Assembly (NCBI RefSeq): GCF_002744175.1
Contig: NZ_NKHF01000025.1
Location: forward strand, 1 to 64,000
From: Pseudoalteromonas piscicida
GTDB taxonomy: Bacteria; Pseudomonadota; Gammaproteobacteria; Enterobacterales; Alteromonadaceae
DNA length: 64,000 bases
Reading direction: 5' to 3'
Shown: positions 9,236 to 17,301 of the stretch, piece after piece
Numbering within the stretch: position 1 is the first letter of the stretch
Layout: the number at the start of each line of letters is the position of its first letter
The notes under the pieces: generated by a model
Seen by the model: the letters and a program-made list of their open reading frames with translations, nothing else
Database searches by the model: none
Told to the model about the DNA's origin: nothing
Position numbers and translations under genes: made by a program

Positions 9236-9339
9236 AGTAAACCTTAGTTATGGGTAAAGCGTAATGTTTATAGTTAATGCAGTTCAAGTACAGGACAGAT
9301 GTCCTATAGGGCTGAGCGCAGTTTAAATTATAGCTGATA

Positions 9340-9380
9340 GTACCAAATTGCTTAATTAATTGGCGTCTATTGAGGTGAAA
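9340..9380. repeat. Family A repeat, partial left end
   Basis: GTACCAAATTGCTTAATTAA followed by TCTATTGAGG resembles the first 40 bases of the complete copy at 8317. The remainder is missing or too diverged to follow. Confidence 0.45.
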
Positions 9381-9400
9381 AAACATGCATGACTATTTCG

Positions 9401-9444
9401 TTAAGACTTTACCTTGTTAGCAATGCTAAAAGAGAAAGTCTTAA
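9401..9444. repeat. Nested 44-bp inverted repeat
   Basis: Outer arms TTAAGACTTT (9401-9410) and AAAGTCTTAA (9435-9444) are perfect. Inside lies a second perfect palindrome, TTAGCAATGCTAA (9417-9429). It could be a cruciform, an operator pair or a remnant of a mobile element. Confidence 0.6.
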
Positions 9445-9557
9445 CAGGTGTAGCGTAAAACTGTAGTTAGCAAAGTGAGTAAGCCTCAAGATAGGTATTA
9501 CAGCTTGCGGGATTGTCAATATTCCACTAAACCTTAAATAGAGAGCAACTAAGAGGA

Positions 9558-10343
9558 ATGGTTATGCCTGCTACACATTCTATTGATAAAAATCACGAAT
9601 TCGCACGTTGCTTTGAGTGCAACAAGGTTCCTGCCATGGCGCCGTTTCATTGGCTGGCATTGGCATTTAAAGATATCGCGAATGCCCCTTTACTCAGCTT
9701 AGTGTACGGACTTATCTTTACCCTGATCCCCGCTTGTATTATGTGGTTAGTGTATCAGTCAGGTACCCATCTGGTCATTTTACCCGCCGCGGTGGCGTTT
9801 GCACTTATTGGGCCTGCTTTTGCAGCCGGTTTATATGATGTTGCATGGGAGCTTGAAAAAGGCCACAAACCTACATTATCGCATAGCCTTAAATCTATGT
9901 TTAGAAACCCAGCGGGTGAGTGGGGCTTTGCCGTATTACTTATGGTGATCATGATTGTTTGGATGCGACTCGCTGCCCTAATCCATGCGCTATATCCCAA
10001 TGTACCTGATCCTACATTTGAGCAGCTGTCAGCATTTTTGGCGTTAGGGTCAATTGTCGGTGGGATATTGTTGGTGTGCGTATTTGCCATTTCTGCGTTT
10101 ACACCACAAATCATGATGGAGAGACGGGTAGATATCATGACCGCAGTGATAAGCTCAATGCATGCTGTTAAAGAGAACTTTGCTGCGATGGTAGTTTGGT
10201 GCGGTATTTTGGTGTTTCTGGTGATGCTTGGTTTTGCAACAGGAACAGCAGGGTTTATTGTTATTATGCCGCTGTTGGCATATGCCAGTTGGCATGGTTA
10301 TATTGCTGTAATCAAAACAAAAATCCCACGTCATTACGAATAA
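9558..10343 (+). CDS. DUF2189 family integral membrane protein
   Basis: 261 residues with about six hydrophobic segments (near residues 50-68, 76-95, 120-140, 160-185, 215-235 and 236-252). Characteristic family stretches are WLALAFKDIANAPLLSLVYG near the N-terminus, GLYDVAWELEKGHKPT after the second segment, and SAFTPQIMMERRVD. DUF2189 proteins are inner-membrane proteins of unassigned function, sometimes encoded near cytochrome oxidase genes; no such genes are nearby here. AAGAGG precedes the ATG. It is monocistronic, followed by a long hairpin at 10366-10404. Confidence 0.8.
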   Translation: MVMPATHSIDKNHEFARCFECNKVPAMAPFHWLALAFKDIANAPLLSLVYGLIFTLIPACIMWLVYQSGTHLVILPAAVAFALIGPAFAAGLYDVAWELEKGHKPTLSHSLKSMFRNPAGEWGFAVLLMVIMIVWMRLAALIHALYPNVPDPTFEQLSAFLALGSIVGGILLVCVFAISAFTPQIMMERRVDIMTAVISSMHAVKENFAAMVVWCGILVFLVMLGFATGTAGFIVIMPLLAYASWHGYIAVIKTKIPRHYE

Positions 10344-10365
10344 CTAAACACCCTCCTTGAATAAT

Positions 10366-10404
10366 CAACCGCAAGCTTTGAGTGCACTAAAAGCTTTGCG
10401 GTTG
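10366..10404. terminator. Hairpin downstream of the DUF2189 gene
   Basis: CAACCGCAAGCTTT pairs with AAAGCTTTGCGGTTG with a single unpaired base; the loop contains GTGCAC. There is no T-run, so termination is plausible but not certain. Confidence 0.45.
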
Positions 10405-10638
10405 ACTTCCCGTTTTAAGCTGTTATACGTGCATCAACACATATCTAACCAATAGATAAAGGCCCATCAACATATCGAATGAAATATGATAATTCCTATA
10501 TTAATCAATAGGTTTTATACTTTTTCTTATTTGTTCGTTATTTTGCCGGCGCAGTGTACCTCGGGTATATCTTAGCGTGGCAAAAAATTGGTTGGGTTTT
10601 TATGATGCGCATGATTATTCATATTAAAGGGGATAGCG

Positions 10639-11751
10639 ATGTCTGATAGCAAAAAACAATTCCATAAAAAACTTGAGCACTGTTTATGTCCGCCTGGAGA
10701 TGGGGTTTTTACAGTAAACACGGCGAAAGAAAGAAAAGACGCATTGAGACAAAAGCTATACGGACAAACTGAAGGCATAGACGCTCTATGGAAAACGTCT
10801 TTGGAGCAACTAGGTGAGAGTGAACATAAGGCTGCTATTCTCGGCATTAGTTCAGACTGTGGCGGTGGTATTTTGCGTGGGGCTAACTGGGGTCCATTAT
10901 TTCTCCGTTCAACATTGATTGAACAACAACCGCAGACGAGTGCTTTTGACCTTGGTGATGTGCGCGTAATTCCGCATTTATTACACGATAAATATCTAAA
11001 TGAAAGCACTATCAGTAATTGTCAAAAAGCACTTTATGCCGATCCCCAAAGTGAATACTATGTATCGCCTCTTTCTATTACTGAAGATGTCTGTGATGGC
11101 TTTTACGAAAACTACCCTGAGAAAGGCATATTTGGGATCGGCGGCGACCATTCGATCAGCTATCCGTTAACTAAAGCTTACTTGAAAGCCAAACGAGCGC
11201 GAGGGGTAAAAACGGCAATCATACATTTTGATGCACATACCGATCTGCTTGTTGAGCGTCTTGGCATCGATTTATGTTTTGGCTCTTGGTGTACACATAT
11301 ACTGGAGTTTTTGCCTGCGCCTCATCATTTAGTACAGTTTGGGATCCGCTCTAGTGGCAAGCCAAAATCTCATTGGGAATCTACTTTTGGGGTTAAACAA
11401 CATTGGGCTCATGAAATTAGAGAGCGCGGTCCACAAGCTATCGTTGATGAAGTGATTGCACAGTTAAAAGCCGATGAAGTAGAAGAGCTTTACGTGAGTT
11501 TTGACATCGACGCGCTCGATGAAACTTTTGCTTCAGCAACGGGAACACCAGAAGCTGGGGGTATGACACCTGATGAAGCTATGCTGATCCTCCAAGCGTT
11601 AAAGGCTGAATTTAAGATAACTGGTGCGGACATGATGGAGATTGCACCATTCACAGATAGCTCACTAGTCGGACAAACCAGTTCTGAAACGACGTTAAAA
11701 GAAGGTGCTAAACTAAGTGCATTTTTAATTGATGCGATTAACGAGCGCTAA
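10639..11751 (+). CDS. Ureohydrolase family enzyme (arginase/agmatinase/formimidoylglutamase type)
   Basis: 370 residues, longer than the usual 300-320 because of an N-terminal extension of about 60-70 residues. The dinuclear manganese site is complete: GIGGDHSIS near residue 172, HFDAHTD near 195, and SFDIDALD near 290, followed by GTPEAGGMT. These enzymes release urea or formamide from guanidino or formimino substrates; which substrate is used cannot be read from the motifs. AAGGGG lies ahead of the ATG. It is a single gene with no histidine-utilisation or polyamine genes beside it. A strong hairpin follows at 11784-11808. Confidence 0.85.
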   Translation: MSDSKKQFHKKLEHCLCPPGDGVFTVNTAKERKDALRQKLYGQTEGIDALWKTSLEQLGESEHKAAILGISSDCGGGILRGANWGPLFLRSTLIEQQPQTSAFDLGDVRVIPHLLHDKYLNESTISNCQKALYADPQSEYYVSPLSITEDVCDGFYENYPEKGIFGIGGDHSISYPLTKAYLKAKRARGVKTAIIHFDAHTDLLVERLGIDLCFGSWCTHILEFLPAPHHLVQFGIRSSGKPKSHWESTFGVKQHWAHEIRERGPQAIVDEVIAQLKADEVEELYVSFDIDALDETFASATGTPEAGGMTPDEAMLILQALKAEFKITGADMMEIAPFTDSSLVGQTSSETTLKEGAKLSAFLIDAINER

Positions 11752-11783
11752 TCTCCCCTAAGTTGTAATTTGTAATAGCAAAG

Positions 11784-11820
11784 AGAGGTGAGCGAGCTGC
11801 TCACCTCTTCCCCTCTTTTG
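11784..11820 (+). terminator. Terminator of the ureohydrolase gene
   Basis: 10-bp stem AGAGGTGAGC / GCTCACCTCT with a 5-nt loop, followed by a pyrimidine-rich stretch ending TCTTTT. Confidence 0.75.
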
Positions 11821-11930
11821 GTAATATTTCCACTTCCCAAGCTCAAGTTCTCAATGAATGTTTGACCTTTTAAAAATTGCCCAATGTCTAACTTAAGACT
11901 ATATTATTCAAGTAGCTATGGGAGAGGTTA

Positions 11931-12647
11931 ATGAAGGGTACGTATTTGATTTGGTTTTGTATTTTGCTGATCAGTTTCAGTACACGTGCATTTACCTTAA
12001 ATATCGTGACCGAAAACTTTCCTGATTTCCAGTATCAAAATGAAAAGGGGGAGCTGATCGGTCGCGCTGCAGACAAGGTTAGAGCTGTACTAGATAGCTC
12101 GGGCATTGACTACACCATTAATGTATTGAGTTGGCCTGCGGCTTACAATGCTGCACTGAGAAAAAGCGACACTTGTGTTTTTTCCACGGCGAAAAACAAC
12201 GCCAGAGAACACGAATTTGAGTGGGTGTTTCCCATTGATGCCTTTACTACCTCATTTTACGCCCTACGTGAAAGAGAGATCCAACTTACCTCAATAGAAG
12301 ACGCAAAAGCGTATCGAACGGCGGTGATCCGAGAAAACTTCAGCCATCAGTTTTTAATGGAACATGGCTTTCAAGAGGGGAGGCAGCTATTAATAATTAA
12401 CTCTTTTGACAAGGTCTTTGAATTATTAAAAACCAGAAAAGACTTTGTGGATCTTGTGGTATTAAGTGATGCTCAGTTTAGATTCCGAAGCACCAACGAA
12501 AAAACGGCACGCCTGCTTGAACCCGTTTACACGCTAGATGAGTTTAATACATCCCTATACCTTGCATGTAATAAAAATGTGCCAAAGTACATCTTAAATA
12601 AGATAGGTGATGCGTATCAAGCGCTCTATGCGGAAGGAATATTATAA
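11931..12647 (+). CDS. Periplasmic solute-binding protein, family 3 type
   Basis: 238 residues with a signal peptide (MKGTYLIWFCILLISFSTRA, cleavage before FTLNIV). The mature part resembles amino-acid type binding proteins of the SBP_bac_3 family: LNIVTENFPDFQYQNEKGEL near the start, GRAADKVRAVLDSSG, then SWPAAYNAALRKSDTCVFST. No ABC permease or ATPase is adjacent, so it is an orphan, as is common for this family in Alteromonadales where such proteins may also serve as sensors. A GGGAGAGG ribosome binding site is present. The 3' end abuts a family A repeat. Confidence 0.8.
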   Translation: MKGTYLIWFCILLISFSTRAFTLNIVTENFPDFQYQNEKGELIGRAADKVRAVLDSSGIDYTINVLSWPAAYNAALRKSDTCVFSTAKNNAREHEFEWVFPIDAFTTSFYALREREIQLTSIEDAKAYRTAVIRENFSHQFLMEHGFQEGRQLLIINSFDKVFELLKTRKDFVDLVVLSDAQFRFRSTNEKTARLLEPVYTLDEFNTSLYLACNKNVPKYILNKIGDAYQALYAEGIL

Positions 12648-12725
12648 TACCAGTTGAATTCTCGATTCTCTAATTAATTTGAAGGATGAGATAGTATATT
12701 GGCGTCGTTAAAAATAGCTAAATTT
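12645..12725. repeat. Family A repeat, left half
   Basis: ATACCAGTTGAATT, then TTCTCTAATTAATTTGAAGG and ATTGGCGTCGTTAAAAAT correspond block by block to the left end of the copy at 37957. The remainder to about 12830 is not clearly related. The repeat starts inside the stop codon region of the binding-protein gene. Confidence 0.6.
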
Positions 12726-12855
12726 ATTTACTACCATTGCCATTAGAAGGCGAGCGCGATGCGACCAAACCATTACCCCGAGTCAACATCGCACCTTGGC
12801 TTAATTCAATCTATATCATAAAGCGAAGAGAGTTTTTCTATATTAAGTTAAACGA

Positions 12856-13098
12856 TTACTTTTTTATTTCCGGCCACTGAAAACCATGAAATGTATCGAG
12901 GTAAAGTTGTTCAACTTTTGCGCGAGCCCACGGAGTTCTACGTAAAAATTTTAGGCTAGATTTGACGCTTGGATTATCTTTAAAACAATTGATATCCACA
13001 GCATTAGCCATTGCTTGCCAGCCCAGCTGTTGCTCTAGTTTGACGATAATTTCTTCAAGTTTAATACCATGAAGTGGATTATTTGGTTGGGTACTCAT
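12856..13098 (-). CDS. VF530 family DNA-binding protein (DUF2132)
   Basis: 80 residues matching the VF530/DUF2132 family: NPLHGIKLEEIIVKLEQQLGW, then INCFKDNPSVKSSLKFLRRTPWAR with the conserved CF..NPS..SSLKFLRKTPWAR core. Family members are small basic proteins for which DNA binding has been proposed. The ending FHGFQWPEIKK is not part of the core. The gene is on the same strand as the DUF1496 gene upstream, 32 nt away, and the two may be co-transcribed. Confidence 0.9.
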   Translation of the reverse strand: MSTQPNNPLHGIKLEEIIVKLEQQLGWQAMANAVDINCFKDNPSVKSSLKFLRRTPWARAKVEQLYLDTFHGFQWPEIKK

Positions 13099-13130
13099 GT
13101 TTTACTTCTTTGTCACTACTTACATTGTGC

Positions 13131-13415
13131 TTAGTTTACCCTAATTTTATCGGATATTTCAGGTCTTATTGGGTTACCTGAAGCATCGGCTTTTAACCAC
13201 ACTAATTTGCTGTTTTCTTCGTTGTACTTTTTTGGTGCGCACACAAATAGCATATCAAATTGGATGAGCAAAGCGCCTTCGCTGTATGACTGACCTTGAT
13301 ACCAGCAAACTTGTTTCGGTAATTCACCATAAAGTCGTAACTCTGCTGGTGTTTTAGCCAAAGAGGGCAGTGAGATCAAACAAATCGTGATTAAACCAAG
13401 TAAAAATTTCATCAA
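13131..13415 (-). CDS. DUF1496 family secreted small protein
   Basis: 94 residues with an N-terminal signal peptide (FLLGLITICLISLPSLA). The mature part contains VCWYQGQSYSEGALL followed by a second cysteine in MLFVCAP, the two-cysteine pattern of DUF1496 proteins. Function unknown to me; presumably periplasmic. Starts at 13415 and 13412 are equivalent. It is divergent from the TIGR02647 gene with 57 bp between starts, and sits just upstream of the VF530 gene on the same strand. Confidence 0.7.
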   Translation of the reverse strand: MMKFLLGLITICLISLPSLAKTPAELRLYGELPKQVCWYQGQSYSEGALLIQFDMLFVCAPKKYNEENSKLVWLKADASGNPIRPEISDKIRVN

Positions 13416-13472
13416 ATAAAGGTTTTTGAACTAGAGTGTTAAGTGACTATAGAAGAATAAGGAAAAATAACA

Positions 13473-13703
13473 ATGGCACTAGACCAAAAATTGTTGGATG
13501 AGTTGACCTTACTAGCTAGATTTCCGAGGCATAGTTTACATCAGGGGATTAAAATTCATAGCGATGCACCAGAAGGGATGCAAGGGGCTGCCATGCGGTT
13601 ATTTCAAAAAGGAGTGATAGATAGTCCTGATGGTGGCTATTTGACCGACTTAGGTCATGACTTGATTGGTCACTTTGACCATGTATATAGCGCATTAAAG
13701 TAA
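13473..13703 (+). CDS. TIGR02647 family small protein
   Basis: 76 residues beginning MALDQKLLDELTLLARFP, with MQGAAMRLFQKGVIDSPDGGYLTDLG, which resembles a small winged-helix-like fold. This matches the TIGR02647 family of Gammaproteobacteria, annotated as possible DNA-binding proteins; the role is not known. A run of AAGGAAAAA precedes the ATG. The gene ends in a bidirectional terminator shared with maiA. Confidence 0.8.
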   Translation: MALDQKLLDELTLLARFPRHSLHQGIKIHSDAPEGMQGAAMRLFQKGVIDSPDGGYLTDLGHDLIGHFDHVYSALK

Positions 13704-13713
13704 TAGAATCGCA

Positions 13714-13748
13714 AAAAGGAGTGATGTGCTTAGCTTATCACTCCTTTT
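13714..13748. terminator. Bidirectional terminator between the TIGR02647 gene and maiA
   Basis: 12-bp stem AAAAGGAGTGAT / ATCACTCCTTTT; the A/T ends give a T-run on both strands. Confidence 0.9.
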
Positions 13749-13755
13749 ATCTACA

Positions 13756-14385
13756 TTATTGTGCGTCTGGCTGGTTCTCAGGCGCAGCGTTAGAAAACGC
13801 CTCAAGCGTATTACAATGTTCATAAACTCGGCTGATTTTAGGATATACGCTCATATCCACTTTGAACCGTAATGCATTGAACACCTGCGGAACTAAGCAG
13901 ACATCGGCAAGGCTCGGCTCCGTACCAAAGCAAAAAGGACCAGCTCCAATCATAGGCTCAAGTTTATTAAAGCCTTCAATCACCCAATGTCTATACCATT
14001 CATTTTTTTGATCGTCTGTAACACCTAGCTCGTTAGACAGGTATTTAAGCACGCGGAGGTTATCTATTGGATGGATATCACATGCGACAGCATAACAAAA
14101 GTTTCTAACTTGTGCTTTTTGCCAAGGGTCTTGTGGTAACAGTGCAGCGCCACTTTGGGTTTCTTCAAGCCATTCCAGTATTGCTAACGACTGCGCCAAG
14201 ACGCCGTGCTCAGTTTCCAATGCCGGTAATAAACCCTGGCCATTCTTATGTAAATACGCTTCGCCGCTTTGCTCCGATTTAAGCAAATTTACAGGGATTA
14301 ATTCATGCTCTAACCCTTTAAGATTTAAAGCAATGCGCACGCGATAGGCCGCAGAAGAGCGAAAGTAAGTATAGAGTTTCAACAT
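13756..14385 (-). CDS. maiA: Maleylacetoacetate isomerase (zeta-class GST)
   Basis: 209 residues. The zeta-class glutathione S-transferase signature SSAAYRVRIALNLKGL is at residues 10-25, and the C-terminal domain holds PSLADVCLVPQVFNALRF. The enzyme uses glutathione to isomerise maleylacetoacetate to fumarylacetoacetate in tyrosine and phenylalanine breakdown. Its start is 5 nt after the hmgA stop, so the two form an operon. The next enzyme, fumarylacetoacetase, is not encoded in this window. A shared bidirectional terminator closes the operon. Confidence 0.93.
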   Translation of the reverse strand: MLKLYTYFRSSAAYRVRIALNLKGLEHELIPVNLLKSEQSGEAYLHKNGQGLLPALETEHGVLAQSLAILEWLEETQSGAALLPQDPWQKAQVRNFCYAVACDIHPIDNLRVLKYLSNELGVTDDQKNEWYRHWVIEGFNKLEPMIGAGPFCFGTEPSLADVCLVPQVFNALRFKVDMSVYPKISRVYEHCNTLEAFSNAAPENQPDAQ

Positions 14386-14390
14386 AATCT

Positions 14391-15686
14391 TTATGCTCCT
14401 TTAAAGTACTTTTTAATGCCTTTCCAGCAATCAGCATAGTTAGGCTGACGTTCTTTGCCTTCTAAAGCATATTTAGTTGGAGAGATAATGTAACGTGACT
14501 CAAACATAAACGCGAGGGTGTTTTCGTAGTGCTGTGGCTCAAGCTCTGCATTGCTGGCTTTTTCAAACACATCCGCTTCAGGACCATGAGGGGACATACA
14601 ATTATGTAGGCTCATACCTCCAGGTACAAATCCGTGCTCTTTGGCATCGTATACCCCTTCTATCAAGCCCATAAACTCACTCATGATATTACGGTGATAA
14701 TAAGGCGGACGGAATGTGTTCTCTGCAACCATCCAACGAGGTGGGAAGATCACAAAGTCGACGTTTGCCACACCGGGTGTGCCTGATGGAGATGTGAGCA
14801 CGGTAAAGATTGACGGGTCAGGGTGGTCAAAGCTTACCGTGTTCATTACGTTAAATCGCGATAAATCGTATTTGTACGGTGCACTATTGCCAGTCCATGC
14901 AACCACATCAAGCGGAGAGTGGCCAATATCGCAACGAAATAGATTACCGTTGAATTTAGCAACGAGTTCAAAGTCACCTTCTTTGTCTTCAAAAGCTGCA
15001 ACCGGATATTGGAAGTCTCGCTCATTGGTATAACCATTGGCGCCGACAGGGCCGCGCTCAGGTAAAATATAGGGGTTTCCGTAGTTTTCGCAAATATAGC
15101 CACGGATGGTATCGCTTAGAAGCTCTACGCTAAACTTGATACCGCGAGGAATAACTGCAATCTCACCTGGCTTAATAGCAAGCTTTCCGCATTCAGTGTG
15201 TAAAATCAGTTCACCTTGCTGTGGCACAAATAACAACTCACCATCAGCATTGTAGAAATAGCGACCTTCCATAGAGGCATTTGCAACATATACATGAATG
15301 CCGATCCCGCTTTGACCGTTGGCACTGCCATTGGCAGCCATCGTGATTAAACCGTCAATAAAGTCAGTTTTTTCTGCTGGTACGTCAATAGGGTTCCAAC
15401 GTAGCATCGAAGGTGGGGTAGCTACTTCTGTAATAGGGGCTGTGCGCAGTAAGCCTTTGTCTATAGCTTCATATTCACCTTGCAAAACAGAAGGGCGGAT
15501 CCGGTAAAACCAGTTTCTACGATTTTCTGCGCGAGGAGCGGTGAAAGCAGTGGTGTTGTATTGCTCGGCATACAAATCGTATTTTACTTTCTGTGGTGAA
15601 AATTGACCTATGGGCAAAGCGCCCGGTAATGCTTCGCTCTCAAATTCATTACCAAACCCAGTTAAATATTGAAGTTCTTGGCTCAT
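14391..15686 (-). CDS. hmgA: Homogentisate 1,2-dioxygenase
   Basis: 431 residues, the standard length. This Fe(II) dioxygenase opens the ring of homogentisate to maleylacetoacetate. The iron ligands are visible: [12 protein letters not shown] supplies the His and Glu ligands, and [11 protein letters not shown] the second His. The N-terminal [19 protein letters not shown] is the family hallmark. The gene heads the hmgA-maiA operon and is divergent from a MarR regulator across a 112-bp region with a perfect palindrome at 15718-15737. GGAGTCGAGACAA lies ahead of the ATG. Loss or slowing of this enzyme is known to lead to pyomelanin in related bacteria. Confidence 0.97.
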   Translation of the reverse strand: MSQELQYLTGFGNEFESEALPGALPIGQFSPQKVKYDLYAEQYNTTAFTAPRAENRRNWFYRIRPSVLQGEYEAIDKGLLRTAPITEVATPPSMLRWNPIDVPAEKTDFIDGLITMAANGSANGQSGIGIHVYVANASMEGRYFYNADGELLFVPQQGELILHTECGKLAIKPGEIAVIPRGIKFSVELLSDTIRGYICENYGNPYILPERGPVGANGYTNERDFQYPVAAFEDKEGDFELVAKFNGNLFRCDIGHSPLDVVAWTGNSAPYKYDLSRFNVMNTVSFDHPDPSIFTVLTSPSGTPGVANVDFVIFPPRWMVAENTFRPPYYHRNIMSEFMGLIEGVYDAKEHGFVPGGMSLHNCMSPHGPEADVFEKASNAELEPQHYENTLAFMFESRYIISPTKYALEGKERQPNYADCWKGIKKYFKGA

Positions 15687-15717
15687 TTGTCTCGACTCCT
15701 TTGTGTTTTATAGTAAG

Positions 15718-15737
15718 ATACTCTCATGTGAGAGTAT
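15718..15737. promoter_or_regulatory. Palindromic operator between hmgA and the MarR regulator
   Basis: ATACTCTCATGTGAGAGTAT: perfect 9-bp arms around a TG centre, 32 bp upstream of hmgA and about 60 bp upstream of the MarR gene. Size, symmetry and position fit a MarR-dimer site controlling both directions. Confidence 0.75.
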
Positions 15738-15798
15738 TTTCAACGTTCCCAGTTGAATGTACCTGTAAAGATTAGATTACAGTGAAAGGTAAGTGTTG

Positions 15799-16245
15799 AT
15801 GTCTCAGAAAGATGAAAAGCTGCTGAATATAAACGATTTTTTTCCATATCAGCTTGTTTCGCTGTCAACAAAAGTGAGCAATGACTTTGCACATGTTTAT
15901 GCGCAAGCAGGTGAACTAACCCAGCCGCAGTGGCGAGTATTATCTCATGCAATACAGCAAGATGGAGTCACCGCTAAGCAGATTTGCGAATTGGCAAGCA
16001 TGGATAAATCAACCGTTTCAAGAGCAATTAAGCAGTTACAAGACCGAGAGTTGATTGAGATGTTAGTGAGTCCAAGTGATAAACGTGCAAAAACTATTGC
16101 AGTGACAGAACAAGGAAGAGTGCTTTATCAAATGTTAACGCCGCTTGCATTGGCATGGGAAACTGAGCTACTTAGTTGCTTTAGCGATGAGCAGAAAGAA
16201 AATTTTATTGGGCTGTTAATGACGCTTCAAAGTAAGGTTGAGTGA
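15799..16245 (+). CDS. MarR family transcriptional regulator (probable homogentisate pathway repressor)
   Basis: 148 residues from the ATG at 15799; GTG 15793 and TTG 15796 in the same frame are less well spaced from the AAAGGT. The winged-helix core is clear: LTQPQWRVLSHAIQQDGVTAKQICELASMDKSTVSRAIKQLQDRELIE, then SPSDKRAKTIAVTEQGR as wing. MarR proteins bind palindromes and are released by aromatic ligands. Its divergent position next to hmgA-maiA suggests that it represses that operon and itself until homogentisate or a related compound appears; this is inference from layout. Confidence 0.88.
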   Translation: MSQKDEKLLNINDFFPYQLVSLSTKVSNDFAHVYAQAGELTQPQWRVLSHAIQQDGVTAKQICELASMDKSTVSRAIKQLQDRELIEMLVSPSDKRAKTIAVTEQGRVLYQMLTPLALAWETELLSCFSDEQKENFIGLLMTLQSKVE

Positions 16246-16391
16246 AACGCTAGTTTTCTGACTGTATCGTTTATTTCTGCATATTCCTGTTGTCGTAAGC
16301 AGCCATAGCTTTACTGTAAAAAGGTCAACCAGTGTTGACCAATGAGAGGTTAACTAATTAAGTGCAGATATTTGATACTTTAAAAGTAAAG

Positions 16392-17243
16392 CTAATTGTT
16401 TTCTACTCTATCTAACGTGGCAAGTACACTTCGCGCTTCGCCCACAATATTTGAGATATAATATTCTCTCCTGTTATCGATTCTATCATATAACTCTTCT
16501 AAGCCTTCTCGACTAGGTGGAACAGAAACATAATCTGGTTGCGAACTTTCAAATAGGTCATAAATGACAGCTCGTGATTCAAAACCATCGTCAGGGACTA
16601 AATTTCCATACACTTTAGAATGAACATGAGAAGTAGCTTCGTTAACTAAAACTTGTAATTTTTTCTTATACTGGCCTGCATAGCTCTTTAAGGTACTTTG
16701 ACTGATACGACCTTTTAGGTATAGCTCCGTTTTTATTGCCATTGCTAGAGTTACAACAGTTGCATAACTTCCTGTCAACAAAAAGAAGTCTTCGTTGCCA
16801 GCCTGTTTGAAAATATATTCATTTATTAAGTCTCTTGCCTCGTTATCTAGACCAGTCAAATAAAAGAAGTCTTCGCTACCACTTGTAAGTAGAGAGTTGT
16901 AAAAAGTTATACCATCATCTAGAGAATCAAGATCCGCAAGAGCACGCCTCACATCGGCTTCTAAAATTGAGCTATTTACTATATTCTCAATCTGCTGCAG
17001 TGACTCTTGAGATAAGGTAGCATAATTTGGACCTGAGCTACCAAAGATTGCATTAAGCAAGAGGGATGCGATTTTCTTTTTCGCGCCTTTTTCAATTTTG
17101 TCTAGTATATTGTCCATGAATTGCGCTTGATTAGTAGATTGAATATTAATCGTTTTTTCTCCGACATATTCACTATCATACCCAGCCGCGTTTGCCAATG
17201 AAGAAGTTGCTAGAATTGCTAGGGAGATTAACTTAAGTTTCAT
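16392..17243 (-). CDS. Secreted protein of unknown function downstream of the TonB receptor
   Basis: 283 residues from the ATG at 17243, which has AAAAGGAAAA at proper distance. The frame is open further upstream but that part lies in the receptor gene's end and its terminator. A signal peptide (LKLISLAILATSSLANA) is followed by a mostly helical body, including KIEKGAKKKIASLLLNAIFGSSG, two similar stretches EDFFYLTGLDNEARDLINEY and EDFFLLTGSYATVV, and a charged C-terminus. I do not recognise a family. It lies 58 nt after the TonB receptor stop, separated by an attenuating terminator, so it probably belongs to the nuclease-receptor operon. Confidence 0.7.
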   Translation of the reverse strand: MKLKLISLAILATSSLANAAGYDSEYVGEKTINIQSTNQAQFMDNILDKIEKGAKKKIASLLLNAIFGSSGPNYATLSQESLQQIENIVNSSILEADVRRALADLDSLDDGITFYNSLLTSGSEDFFYLTGLDNEARDLINEYIFKQAGNEDFFLLTGSYATVVTLAMAIKTELYLKGRISQSTLKSYAGQYKKKLQVLVNEATSHVHSKVYGNLVPDDGFESRAVIYDLFESSQPDYVSVPPSREGLEELYDRIDNRREYYISNIVGEARSVLATLDRVENN

Positions 17244-17262
17244 TTCAAATTTTCCTTTTATG

Positions 17263-17290
17263 AAAAAAGGGGAAGAACCATTCTTCCCCT
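17263..17290 (-). terminator. Terminator between the TonB receptor and the downstream gene
   Basis: Read on the minus strand: AGGGGAAGAA, a 3-nt loop, TTCTTCCCCT, then TTTTTT. Because the next gene follows on the same strand, it may set the expression ratio between the two. Confidence 0.85.
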
Positions 17291-17301
17291 CGTGTAAAAA
17301 C

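Larger units (their letters stand above)
9236..9557. other. Intergenic region between udp and the DUF2189 gene
   Basis: No gene is seen. Near 9340-9380 there is a partial left end of the family A repeat (TACCAAATTGCTTAATTAA, then TCTATTGAGG). At 9401-9444 a nested inverted repeat is present, described separately. Promoters for both flanking genes must lie here but no convincing pair of boxes was identified. Confidence 0.5.
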
